64,000 bases of DNA, from the NCBI GenBank assembly GCA_963693315.1, contig OY856187.1, positions 378,609,306 to 378,673,305 on the forward strand, given 5' to 3'. Within the stretch, counting starts at the first letter, position 1. Each line of letters opens with the position of its first letter. Shown here piece by piece: positions 34,839 to 45,001 of the stretch. A program made the translations under genes and the position numbers. The notes below the pieces were generated by a model, which saw only the letters and a list, made by a program, of their open reading frames with translations, made no database searches and was not told the DNA's origin. This DNA comes from Diogma glabrata (Eukaryota > Arthropoda > Insecta > Diptera > Cylindrotomidae).

Positions 34839-35597
34839 TAAACAATTATTTAATAAAAGTACACCAAGCTTAGTATTCATCCATTTAATAATTGTAGGTA
34901 AGCGAATGAGGTTCATTTAATGAACATGTTTAGGTTATTGAATCCAGACGAATTTTGGCGCTTGATTAAATTTTAAAGGGCTTAAACGCTGGAAATTTTG
35001 TATATGACTGCGCAAAATAGATTAAATATGATAATAAATGCAATTACAAATCCAATCGAATTTTGGGACTAGATTAAATTCGTAACGTACCCAAACGTTG
35101 GTAAAATGATAAATATTATCAATAAACTAAACTAAAATTGTAGAGTCTAAAAAAAAGGAAAAAGAAAAAAAATAATAATAAATCAAATTCCAATCGAATT
35201 TTGAGGCTAGATTAAATTCGTTACGCACTCAAACGTTGGTTAAAAAAAAAAACAAAACAAAAAAATTTTAGCTATATTGAATTTTAGTACTAAAATATAA
35301 TAAACAAAACAAATCAGTACGACCAACAAAACGAAAAAAAATAAAAAAAAATATAGACTGAAATACGCGTGGTCGGAATCGTGAAATAGAATTTGATTAA
35401 AACAAAACAAAACTTAAAAACAAAGGAAATAAATTTCGTTTGGAAAATAAAATATTAAAAAGGAAAAGAAGGAAAGTAAAAACAAAAATTCATACAATTT
35501 TGTATAAATTAGTAGTATTTTATACATTTGCAGGGATTAGATTTTATGATGAATGAAACAAAAATGAACTCATTGAAGCCGTTTTTTGTGTTCTTCA

Positions 35598-36092
35598 ATG
35601 GATGAATCGATGCTTAGATCCGAATGGGCGAGGTGGAAGAGAGCCTTTCTTATTTATACAAAATCGGAAGACATACATGGTCAATCAAAACTGAAGAGCA
35701 AATTGCTACACTATGGTGGAATGGAATTACAGGATACTTTTTATAATCTCCCTGGGGCAGATGTGGAAGAGGACGAACAGAAAACAATTAAAGTTTTTGA
35801 TATTGCAATAAATAAGTTGGATGATTATTTTGCACCCAAAAGGAATTCGACATTTGAAAGACATATATTCCGTAATATGAAACCTCAAAGTGGGGAATCT
35901 TTTGATAAATTTTTGATGAAAATTCAAAATCAAATAACTAAGTGTTATTTTGGAAAAAATGAGCAAGAAATTATGGACATTAATTTAAAAGACAAAATTA
36001 TTGATACGTTAATTAAAAAAGAAGTTTTTAGAGAAAGAGATGACTTTAGAAGAAGTCATAAAAGCCTACAAAGTGCATGTGCAGATAAATGA
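35598..36092 (+). CDS. Gag-like ORF of the mag-like element
   Basis: 164 codons from the first in-frame ATG (MDESMLRSEWARWKRAFL). The sequence has the helical, charged character of a Ty3/gypsy capsid (WKRAFLIYTKSEDI, DDYFAPKRNSTFERHIF). It ends at 36092 without zinc knuckles, because those are encoded in the overlapping pol frame. ATGs at 35546 and 35549 open a short upstream frame that runs into the gag region across a T-run (35582-35587), so this copy may have lost its original gag start through an indel. The last about 18 codons overlap pol and look like out-of-frame sequence. Structural protein of the retrotransposon particle, by family knowledge. Confidence 0.8.
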   Translation: MDESMLRSEWARWKRAFLIYTKSEDIHGQSKLKSKLLHYGGMELQDTFYNLPGADVEEDEQKTIKVFDIAINKLDDYFAPKRNSTFERHIFRNMKPQSGESFDKFLMKIQNQITKCYFGKNEQEIMDINLKDKIIDTLIKKEVFRERDDFRRSHKSLQSACADK

Positions 36093-39000
36093 TCAATCGT
36101 CGATAATGTTCAAACCTGGTACAAGCTGTGTAGCTAATATTTCCAGTGAGACTAAAATTCAATGTTTTAGATGCGGCAGCAAAGAACACATTGCTACAAA
36201 TTTTAGGTGTCCAGCTAGGAAAGCCAAATGTGAGAAATGTGACGCATTTGGACATTTTGCAAAATGCTGCAGATCAAGAAAACGTAAAATGTTAAATGAT
36301 AGATCAGTTAGGTTCAATAATAATAAAATACATAAACCAATAAAAATACGTTCTATTGAAAGTGAAGATAGGACAACAATTGATGATGAAAATGAAGAAT
36401 GTTTTGTTTGGAGTATTGGAATTGACAACGAAGAAATTATTCAGTGTAAAATTGGAGGTGTAAATATTAAAATGATAATTGATTCTGGCTCAACATATAA
36501 TATAATTGATGAGGTAACATGGAAGTACAAATTACAACATAAGGCTAAAATAATAAATGTACGTTCCGCTACCACGAAAGTTTTTAAAGCATACGCCAGT
36601 CAAGCACCTCTTAAGATTATATCAGTTTTTGATGCTAAGATTAGTATTGATTATGGTAACAAAAAAAATGAAATCGTTGCTTGTTTTTATGTCATCGAAA
36701 AAGGAGAAAGACCTCTCTTAGGAAAAGAATCGGCAAAAAGCTTAGGAGTTCTGTCTCTAGGCTTAGATAGTTTATTACAAGGCGTGAAATCTAATGACAT
36801 TAATAAAATCACAACAGTTAAACCATTTCCAAAAATAAATAATGTTTTGATAGAAATTTCAATCGATGAAACTGTAAAACCTATAGTTCAACCGTTCCGA
36901 CGAGTTCCCATCGCACTTCAAAATAAAATCGATGACAAGTTACAAGAACTTGTAGATTTAGATATCATTGAGCCAGTTCATGAGCCAAGCAAATGGGTAT
37001 CACCAATGGTTCCAATTATAAAAGAAAACGGCGATCTTCGATTGTGTATCGATATGCGTCGAGCTAATATGGCGATTTTAAGGGAAAATCATCCACTTCC
37101 AACAATGGAAGATTTTCTGCCACAATTAAAAGATGCTAAATATTTCTCACGGCTGGATATACAAAACGCGTTTCATCATTTAGAATTGAAAGAAACTTGC
37201 CGATATATAACAACTTTTATTACAAGGAAAGGGCTGTTTCGTTATAAGAGATTATTGTTTGGTATTAATTGTGCGCCAGAAATATTCCAAAAAACTTTGG
37301 AAAATTTATTAATTAAATGCGAAAACTGTTTAAATTATATCGATGATATTATCGTTTTTGGAAAGGATACTGAAGATCATGACAAAAATTTAAATAACGT
37401 TCTTACAACATTGGCCAATAATAATTTAGTTCTTAATTCAAAAAAATGTGTATTCAAAGTGGAAAAAATGGATTTTCTTGGACATCACCTCTCAGCAAAT
37501 GGTATTACACCATCAAAACAGAAAATCAAAGCTCTTAAAAGCTTTCGTAAGCCAAACAATGTAGATGAGTTAAGGAGTTTTTTGGGGCTGGTAACTTACA
37601 TAGGAAAATTTATACCAGATTTAGCCACCTTAACTTTCTCATTAAGAGAACTTATTAAAAATGGTCGAAAATTTGAATGGTTGCTCGAACAAGAAAAGGC
37701 ATTTCAGTATCTTAAAAATATAATAGCCGACATAAAAACTCTAGGGTATTATGATCCGAAAGACCGAACCCAGGTCATTGCTGATGCAAGTCCATTAGGA
37801 CTTGGGGCTGTTTTAATTCAATTTAAAAATGATGTTCCTCGAGTTATTTGCTACGCAAGTAAAAGTTTGAGTGAAACGGAAAGTCGGTATTGCCAAACAG
37901 AGAAGGAAGCTCTTGCTCTTGTGTGGGCTGTTGAACGATTTTATATATATTTATGCGGGTTAGAATTTGAATTAGTAACGGATCATAAACCTCTTGAAGT
38001 AATATTTTGTCCAACGTCCAGGCCTTGTGCAAGAATAGAAAGATGGGTGTTGAGGTTGCAGTCATTTAAGTATAAAGTGATATATAAACCTGGAAAATTA
38101 AATATTGCTGATTCGTTTTCAAGACTATGTAATTTAGAAGAGTGTGAACCATTTGATGAAGATTGTGAGCATCATATAAAATATATAATTGAAGCTGTTG
38201 CAGTTGATATAGAGGAAATCGAAAGACAATCTGAGACAGATGAGGAAATTAAAAATATTAGGTCGGCTATAGATTCAGGAAATTGGAGTAATGAAAATCT
38301 AGCACAATATTTATTTTTCCGAAACGAACTGTGCACGTCTGGAAATATTCTGTTACGTGGAAACAGAATTGTTGTTCCCAAAAGTTTACGAGAAAGAATT
38401 CTACAACTTGGACATGAAGGTCATCCAGGTGAGACTCTGATGAAGAGAAGACTTCGTGAGAAAGTTTGGTGGCCTAAAATTGATCGAATGGTCGAGAATT
38501 ATGTCAAAGGATGTCAAAGATGCCTTCTCGTTTCAGCACCATCGAAACCAGAACCTATGATGCGAAAATTATTACCAAATTCCGCTTGGATGGATATTGC
38601 AATTGATTTTTTAGAACCACTTCCATCTGGAGATTATCTACTAGTTGTAATAGATTATTTTAGCAGATATCTCGAAATAGAGATAATGAAAAAAATTACA
38701 GCAAACGAAACTGTTGATCGATTAAAAAGTATATTTTGTCGTTTAGGATATCCAAAAACAATAACATTAGATAATGGAAGACAGTTCATCAGTTCTGATT
38801 TTGATGAATTCTGTAAAGAATATAATATCACACTTAATTTAACCACGCCTTATTGGCCTCAACAGAATGGTGAGGTTGAACGACAAAATCGCACCATCTT
38901 AAAAAGACTCAAAATCAGTCAAATATTGAATAAAGACTGGAAAATGGAACTACTTAATTTTCTAACAATGTATTACAACACACCTCATTCAACCACAGGA

Positions 39001-39528
39001 AAATCGCCAGCCGAAATGATGTATGGTAGAAAAATTCGAGATAAAATTCCAACAATATTAGAGGAAGAATTCATTGCATTAAGGTATGATGGCATTCGAG
39101 ATACAGACAGAATAAATAAAGGAATCGGAAAAATAAAGGAAGATCAGAAACGACATGCTATTCAAAGCAATGTTGAAATCGGAGACGTTGTGCTATTACA
39201 AAATTTGATCAAAGAGAATAAATTGACACCAACTTTTGGAATTGATGAATATACTATTCTGAACAAGGAAGAGAGTGAGGTCACATTAAAAAATAAAACA
39301 ACTGGAAAAATATACAAAAGAAATGTCTCACATATCAGGAAAATTCCAACACAATCGGATAACGAATCAAGAACTGAAAACGAAACAATGGGGAGCGAAA
39401 CAATAACTTCAAAAGAGAGAACAATGGATAGTGAGGATAATGAATTAATATCTGATTCTAAAAAGAGACTTGACAAGCGTCAGCGAAGAACTCCTGCAAA
39501 ATTTAAAGATTATGTTGTAAGTAACTAA
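36040..39528 (+). CDS. Pol polyprotein of the mag-like Ty3/gypsy element (1162 aa, intact)
   Basis: Domains in order: two zinc knuckles (C42-C45-H50-C57 and C64-C67-H72-C76), an aspartic protease (IIDSGSTYN, Asp148), and a reverse transcriptase with YIDD at 433-436 (residues around 285-480). RNase H follows (Asp582 in VIADAS, Asp648 in TDHKPL, Asp691 in NIADSFSR). The integrase has a zinc-binding H792/H795/C825/C828 and catalytic Asp856, Asp911 (TLDNGRQF) and Glu947 (NGEVERQN). Every catalytic residue I looked for is present and there is no internal stop. The frame is +1 relative to gag and is open from about 36013, so expression would need a frameshift, re-initiation, or this copy carries an indel. 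The knuckles and tRNA-Ser primer site point to the mag lineage. No env-like frame follows. Confidence 0.96.
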   Translation: MTLEEVIKAYKVHVQINDQSSIMFKPGTSCVANISSETKIQCFRCGSKEHIATNFRCPARKAKCEKCDAFGHFAKCCRSRKRKMLNDRSVRFNNNKIHKPIKIRSIESEDRTTIDDENEECFVWSIGIDNEEIIQCKIGGVNIKMIIDSGSTYNIIDEVTWKYKLQHKAKIINVRSATTKVFKAYASQAPLKIISVFDAKISIDYGNKKNEIVACFYVIEKGERPLLGKESAKSLGVLSLGLDSLLQGVKSNDINKITTVKPFPKINNVLIEISIDETVKPIVQPFRRVPIALQNKIDDKLQELVDLDIIEPVHEPSKWVSPMVPIIKENGDLRLCIDMRRANMAILRENHPLPTMEDFLPQLKDAKYFSRLDIQNAFHHLELKETCRYITTFITRKGLFRYKRLLFGINCAPEIFQKTLENLLIKCENCLNYIDDIIVFGKDTEDHDKNLNNVLTTLANNNLVLNSKKCVFKVEKMDFLGHHLSANGITPSKQKIKALKSFRKPNNVDELRSFLGLVTYIGKFIPDLATLTFSLRELIKNGRKFEWLLEQEKAFQYLKNIIADIKTLGYYDPKDRTQVIADASPLGLGAVLIQFKNDVPRVICYASKSLSETESRYCQTEKEALALVWAVERFYIYLCGLEFELVTDHKPLEVIFCPTSRPCARIERWVLRLQSFKYKVIYKPGKLNIADSFSRLCNLEECEPFDEDCEHHIKYIIEAVAVDIEEIERQSETDEEIKNIRSAIDSGNWSNENLAQYLFFRNELCTSGNILLRGNRIVVPKSLRERILQLGHEGHPGETLMKRRLREKVWWPKIDRMVENYVKGCQRCLLVSAPSKPEPMMRKLLPNSAWMDIAIDFLEPLPSGDYLLVVIDYFSRYLEIEIMKKITANETVDRLKSIFCRLGYPKTITLDNGRQFISSDFDEFCKEYNITLNLTTPYWPQQNGEVERQNRTILKRLKISQILNKDWKMELLNFLTMYYNTPHSTTGKSPAEMMYGRKIRDKIPTILEEEFIALRYDGIRDTDRINKGIGKIKEDQKRHAIQSNVEIGDVVLLQNLIKENKLTPTFGIDEYTILNKEESEVTLKNKTTGKIYKRNVSHIRKIPTQSDNESRTENETMGSETITSKERTMDSEDNELISDSKKRLDKRQRRTPAKFKDYVVSN

Positions 39529-39531
39529 GTC

Positions 39532-39545
39532 GAAAAAAGGGGAGA
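39532..39545 (+). other. Polypurine tract
   Basis: GAAAAAAGGGGAGA ends directly at the 3' LTR, the expected place and composition for the plus-strand primer. Confidence 0.9.
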
Positions 39546-39724
39546 TGTGGTATCCTGGGTAATGTAATATTATATTTTGACAGCTGGATGTTTTTAGTTA
39601 TAATTTTAGTACAACAAAGAATGTAAAGAGCGATAGAGTGAATTAATTAAATAAAAGATTGTTTGTTAAAATTAAATACATAAAAGTAATTTTATTTAAT
39701 ATTAAAATATTCATTTGGATTATA
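39546..39724 (+). repeat. 3' LTR of the mag-like element
   Basis: 179 bases, TGTGGTATCCTGG to GGATTATA, with two differences from the 5' LTR (one T/C near the middle of its last third, one at the terminal ACA/ATA). No 4-6 bp target duplication is evident: GTAAG precedes the 5' LTR and TTTTC follows the 3' LTR. Confidence 0.94.
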
Positions 39725-40757
39725 TTTTCATTCATTTGGTTTCTATTCCCTAGAAATGATTATGATGGCAATCAATTTTGAATTAAATAAAATTGCAATT
39801 ATAATTTAATTTTTTAAAACTGATTTGTTTAACCAATTTTACCAATCTTAAAATTGCCTAAAAATATTTTAATATTTTATTTTTTTTTGTATACCAGTTT
39901 TTGCCAAATATATGGACTGAAATACACGGAGCTGTCCGTAGGCCAACGACTGATCTTTTCATACCACACGATGGATCAAAATAATGTCATATTTTTGTAT
40001 CACCCTGTATTTTAAAAAAGAGCAAAATATTTTTTGTTCTAATTATTAACATATATGAAAAGTAGCATATTATAGATGAAAACACAGTTTTTCCGTGATA
40101 GAACATTTGTTAAAGAAAGGCAACTACAAATTGTAATTAAGTGAAAACATTTTTTCTCTAGAGAGAAAAAGGTCACTTTCACAGAGGATTAAACCAGCAT
40201 GAAAATAGATTTTTCATATACTATCGTAAAAAAATTATATACTTCTAACTTTGGATGGTATGAGAAAGTAGTTTTCATCAGAATGAAGCCTATATGCGAA
40301 GTTAGTTTTCTTTGCAAATAAAATGACCATGATAACATTTCGGTTCACAAGAACGTGTGGACATATATTTGTTTTTAATAGCCGTCTTCAACAATCTGAT
40401 ATCAAAATACGCATATAATTTAACGAATATAAATTTTTACAGTTAAGCATTTAAATGATAAAAGTAAATATGGGAGGATTTCATATGTAAATGATATTAT
40501 AAATGTAATATTAGACAAGTTGAATGATTTTATTGTATTTGAGAACCATTTATGTGTAAAGCAGAGAATAGGTTTTTTTTCATAGAATTTTTATGTTTTT
40601 TTTCTAAATATTTGTTGTAATTTCATAGGAATTTGTCATACTTAAACCTATTTAAAATTCTGTGTCGTAATTTAATTTTTATACTAATACTTGGAAGAAT
40701 ATTATTAGTTATTTAATAATATTCACATTGCGAACTATATAAATAATATGACATAAG
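39725..40757. other. AT-rich intron DNA, nothing recognised
   Basis: No coding match or repeat identified. Confidence 0.5.
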
Positions 40758-40916
40758 GGTGGCTATTTTGTAGCGTTATCTCACTAGGTGAGATAAATAG
40801 TGAGATAAAAAAATTATGTTTAAATGATTTCTTTTATCTAATATAATCGATCAAAGACAAATATTTTATCTCACTTTTTATCTCACCTAGTGAGATAACG
40901 CTACAAAATAACCACC
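40758..40916. mobile_element. 159 bp MITE with ~39 bp terminal inverted repeats
   Basis: GGTGGCTATTTTGTAGCGTT ATCTCACTAGGTGAGATAA on the left is mirrored by TTATCTCACCTAGTGAGATA ACGCTACAAAATAACCACC on the right. AAG flanks both sides (40755-40757 and 40917-40919), a possible 3 bp target duplication. The CACTAGGTGAG core is itself near-palindromic. Noncoding. Confidence 0.88.
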
Positions 40917-40919
40917 AAG

Positions 40920-42070
40920 AATTTATTTATAAAATAAAAGTAAGAGAAAGAGAAAACTAGGTAGTTGCGGTCGCGGCAAGAAAAGCTTAAGAAATCATAA
41001 TACTTTTTAATGAGATGCAACTAGTCATACCATAATCAAGATCTGCGATTACAAAATAATAATCAAATTTGGTTCTTTGATTTAAATATAGGCATAAAAA
41101 GAAAAAGTTAAATATTTTTGTGAGACTTTGAATATTTTCTGCTGGTTTGAGATTTGCAAATTATGTATAAACAGATAAATTTAAAAAGTTTTATCCATTT
41201 ATTTATGTCCGTTTAATTACTAATATTATTTCAGCCTATATATGTGTTTTAAGATTTTAATTTTGAAAAATCGACGACGTTAAATTAAGGTCAATAAAAT
41301 ACTTAATTTTTTGCTAATTTATTTCAAATTTATTAATAATTGAAATACATTCGACATTAAATAGTTGTTGTGGCCGTGTATCGCGATAATGACGTTAACA
41401 TATCAAATTTTTTGAAACCAAACTAGTTAAACTTATATCTACAACAGGTGGCTGTCAAACTACCGCGTTCGTTCGATAAAGAACGAGTTTAAAAGTGAGT
41501 TTTATCGATAATGAAATGAATAGTTTCTTGACAATAAAAATATGCTAATATTGATCCATCTATTGTAATTAGGTATTTGAAATCTTGTTATATAAGTTAT
41601 TTAGTTTTGAAAGTCAAATAATAGATATAGAAAAGGAAAAAAAAATTATAATACAAAGAAAAACAAGTTTCATTTTTTTCTTATTAGAAGCAAAGATGTT
41701 TTGTCAATGGAGAAGATATTGTGAAGTTTTAAGTTTTATTTAGTTAACTTTGTATGATAACAAGTTTTATTTTATCAAAATAAATTATTATAATATTTTT
41801 TAATATAATATATTCAAGGTTATATATTTTTGATAATATTGATTTTGCACGAGATTGTGATTTTTTTATTAGCATAAAAGAAAAATCGTTTTAAAAGATA
41901 GTTTTTATAAAATATTTAGGATATATAAAATGAACCAGAGTATTTACAAAACTTTGATATAAATAGAAATGGAAAATCAATACTAAATTATTACTTAAAG
42001 TTGATGCCAAACTTGCAATTAACTTACGACGGTAAGTTGTTTGACTTAGCTTAATAGTTTTGTATAATTC
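40920..42070. other. AT-rich intron DNA, nothing recognised
   Basis: No coding match or repeat identified. Confidence 0.5.
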
Positions 42071-42856
42071 CTTCGGTCTGAAAGACCTAAGTATTGCATT
42101 CATAAGCCAAAAGTGAAATTCTTACCCCAGTTTTTTTGGCATTTCTCGACGTTTTAGGACGTACTGATTCTAAAAAAGCAAAATAAAAAAATGTATGTAT
42201 GTCTGCCGGCCGTCACAACCCACGAAATCTAGAAAACTGCTCGACGGATTTCAAAGATTTTCTACAAATAGGTTTGCTCAATGGGAAAAGCCGAAAGGAC
42301 GATGTGTTCTATAACTGTACCGGAAGTGTGTCAAAAAAATCGTCAAGTGTGTCAAAACAAGGAAATTTGTAAAAAAAACTTTCATTTTAAGTGATTACGA
42401 GTAGGAACATTGAATTTGGAGAAATCTTGAGGGTCGGAATTGGTATGTGAGACCAAAATCTAGATTATTGCATTATAAGTTTGTCAAAAAAATGTTGTCA
42501 AGTGTGTCAAAAGAAAGATTTTTATTTATTTTTTACCCAATTTTTTGGAAAAAAATAAAATTAATTATTTGTCCGACATGAAATTTTATTATTATTATTG
42601 AGAATTGTAAGTTAGTCAAAAAAATAATGTCAAGTGTGCCAAAAGAATGATTTTCATTTATTTTTTTAGAAACAAATAAAATTAGTTATTTGTATGAAAT
42701 GAAATGTATAATGAACATGAAATTATTATTAATGAGAATTTTATTGCATTATAAGTTTGTCAAAAATATATTGTCAAGTGTGCAAAAAAATGATTTTATT
42801 TATTTTTTTAAATGATTTTTTGGAAAAAAAAATTTAGTTTGTTTACGTAAATATAA
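42071..42856 (+). repeat. Family C repeat, 5' part (interrupted copy)
   Basis: Matches 57235 onward and 62917 onward. Landmarks: CTTCGGTCTGAAAG, ATTCTTACCCCAG, ATGTATGTCTGCCGGCC, GTCACAACCCACGAAATCTA, TCTATAACTGTACCGGAAGT and several GTCAAGTGTGTCAAAA units. The copy resumes at 44229 after a foldback insertion. Confidence 0.88.
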
Positions 42857-44228
42857 CACTGTGCGACAAATGATAAGGGTCAGTGATCCGCTGGGGTTCT
42901 GACTGCCGCGAAAAGTTATATAGGTAAAAAAAAAAGAAGTACGTGTCCCGGCGTTTAGCTGGGTCAGTTCTAGGAATCGACATATATCGAGTTGAAGTTA
43001 GTATGTATCATATAGGGGAAGTAGTCACGTTTTGGGGACATAACTCGAGAACGACTAGTCCGATCTTACTGAAACAAATTTAGAAAAACTAAAAATTGCA
43101 ATTCCTTTAGTATACTATTACACTATTTCTTTACACAATGTTTCGCAGTTATAAATAAATTTATGAAGAAAAAAATAATTTTTTGCCTAAAAAAAAAAAA
43201 AAATGTATTTTAAAAAATCATGAAAAATTCAAAACGGGTAAAAGTGTCAAGTCTTATTACTTTGACGTAAATTCACATAGTCTGTGCACAAAACGAGACA
43301 TGGATCATGAAAATCGATGAACGCATTTCGCTTTTATTCACAATTAAGTAAAGGTATCTCATTTTGACAAGAATATTGATTTATCATAGAAATTTTTTTT
43401 TAATATTTTTACTGGAATAAACTCCAAAATTTATTGTTTTAAATGTATTTGGACATGTATCTATGTGGCTTTGTGTATTAATTTTATTTTTTTTTTACAT
43501 TTTTACTTATTATTTTCTATTTATTTTTTTTTTTTTAATTTATTTATTTATTTTATTTTATTATTTTATTTTACTATTTTTAGTATAATTTTATTTTATA
43601 TTTCTATATTTTTAATATATTTTATTTTATTATTATTATTATTTATTATTATTATTATTGGTTATTATTATTTATTATTATTATTTATTATTCATTATTT
43701 GTTATTATTATGTATTATTTATTATTATTTTTTATTGTTTATTTATTATTTATTTATTATTTTTTTATTATTTATTTTATACGTTATTTATTTATTATTT
43801 ATTTATTATTCATTTTATTTACATAATACATTTTTTTTATTTTATTTTTCTATATTTTTATTATATTTTATTTTATTATTTTTATTTCATTTATTAATTT
43901 ATTTTATTTTTTTTTGTATTTTTTATTTATTTTATTTTAATTTTTTTCGTTACTTTTTCAGTATAGTATATCGGTAGATTAAAGGAATTGTAATTCTTAA
44001 TTTCTAAATTTGTTTCAGCAAAATCGGACTAGTCGTTCTCGAGTTATGTCAAAAAAAGAACCCCAAACGTGACAATTTCTCCTATATGATACATACTAAC
44101 TTCAAATCGATATATCACGATTCATAGACGTGACCCAGCGAAACGCCGGGACACGTATAACTTTTTTTTTACCGATATAACTTTTACCAGTAGTCAGAAC
44201 CCCAGCGGATTTTGGCTGTAGCACAGCG
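42857..44228. mobile_element. 1.37 kb foldback inserted in family C
   Basis: Inverted arms of about 260 bp. CACTGTGCGACA on the left faces TGTAGCACAGCG on the right. CCGCTGGGGTTCTGACT (about 42890) faces AGTCAGAACCCCAGCGG (about 44192). GTGTCCCGGCGTTTAGCTGG faces CCAGCGAAACGCCGGGACAC. CTCGAGAACGACTAGTCCGA faces CGGACTAGTCGTTCTCGAG. The middle (43200-43960) is low-complexity TTTATTATT-type DNA, and the long hydrophobic open frame there (43465-43977) is an artefact of it. Unidentified superfamily. Confidence 0.9.
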
Positions 44229-44891
44229 TAGTTGAAGATGGAAATTTTTGAATTTGTTATGGATTATGAAATATTTTTGGAAATTTTGAAAGTTTCAATT
44301 TTTGATTTTCTAAGAATTTTTGGAATATTTTTAGAATTTTACAAAATTTTAAATTTTTGATTTTATTCTAATTTTCATAATTTTGGAAAAAGTTACAATT
44401 TTTGATTTTGTTATAATTTATGCAATATTTTTAGAGTTTTTGAAAAAAGTTTAAATCTTTGATTTTGTAATAATTTTTGAAATATTTTTAGAATTTTGTT
44501 TGAAAAAAATTTGAATTTTTGATTTTATTTAATTTTTACAATATTTTTGGAATTTTGAAAGAAATAAAAATTTGTGATTTTGAAATATTTTCTCGAAACG
44601 TTTTGAGTAGTTTGCTGATTGTATAATCTTTTCACTAAATTATGTTAATTTATGATCTGTTATAATTTTCCGACAACGTATTGATGTTTCGTGTTAGTTT
44701 TGTAATACATATCTAAACAGAGATAAAAAATACATGTACTTTAACAAAAAGTTATGTTTGATATACATCGCTGCCCAAAACTAAAAACCATGTCCTCATA
44801 AAAGTTTTTTGCCGAAAACTATATCAAAATCTTTAACCCAGACCAAAGTCTTGATATCTCAGAGGTGTGAGATTTCAGCCCCTTCATATTT
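44229..44891 (+). repeat. Family C repeat, 3' part of the interrupted copy
   Basis: Starts with degenerate ~55-60 bp tandem units built on AATTTTTGATTTTGT and GAATATTTTTAGAATTTTG. It then has the unique 3' end TTCCGACAACGTATTGATGT, ATACATCGCTGCCCAAAAC and ATATCTCAGAGGTGTGAGAT, matching 58730-59023. Confidence 0.87.
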
Positions 44892-45001
44892 TTCAGTTGA
44901 GTACACGGTAGGACAAAGAGATTTATGTTAACGTAGTTTTTGAATGATTTTGTCAATATTGAACGTTTGCGGTAATTTGAAATTACGAATGTTTATTGTA
45001 T

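Noticed and set aside
43465..43977. 170-codon hydrophobic open frame that could pass for a membrane protein
   Set aside because: Translation of TTTATTATT-type simple sequence in the core of a foldback. No start context, no family resemblance, composition explains it.
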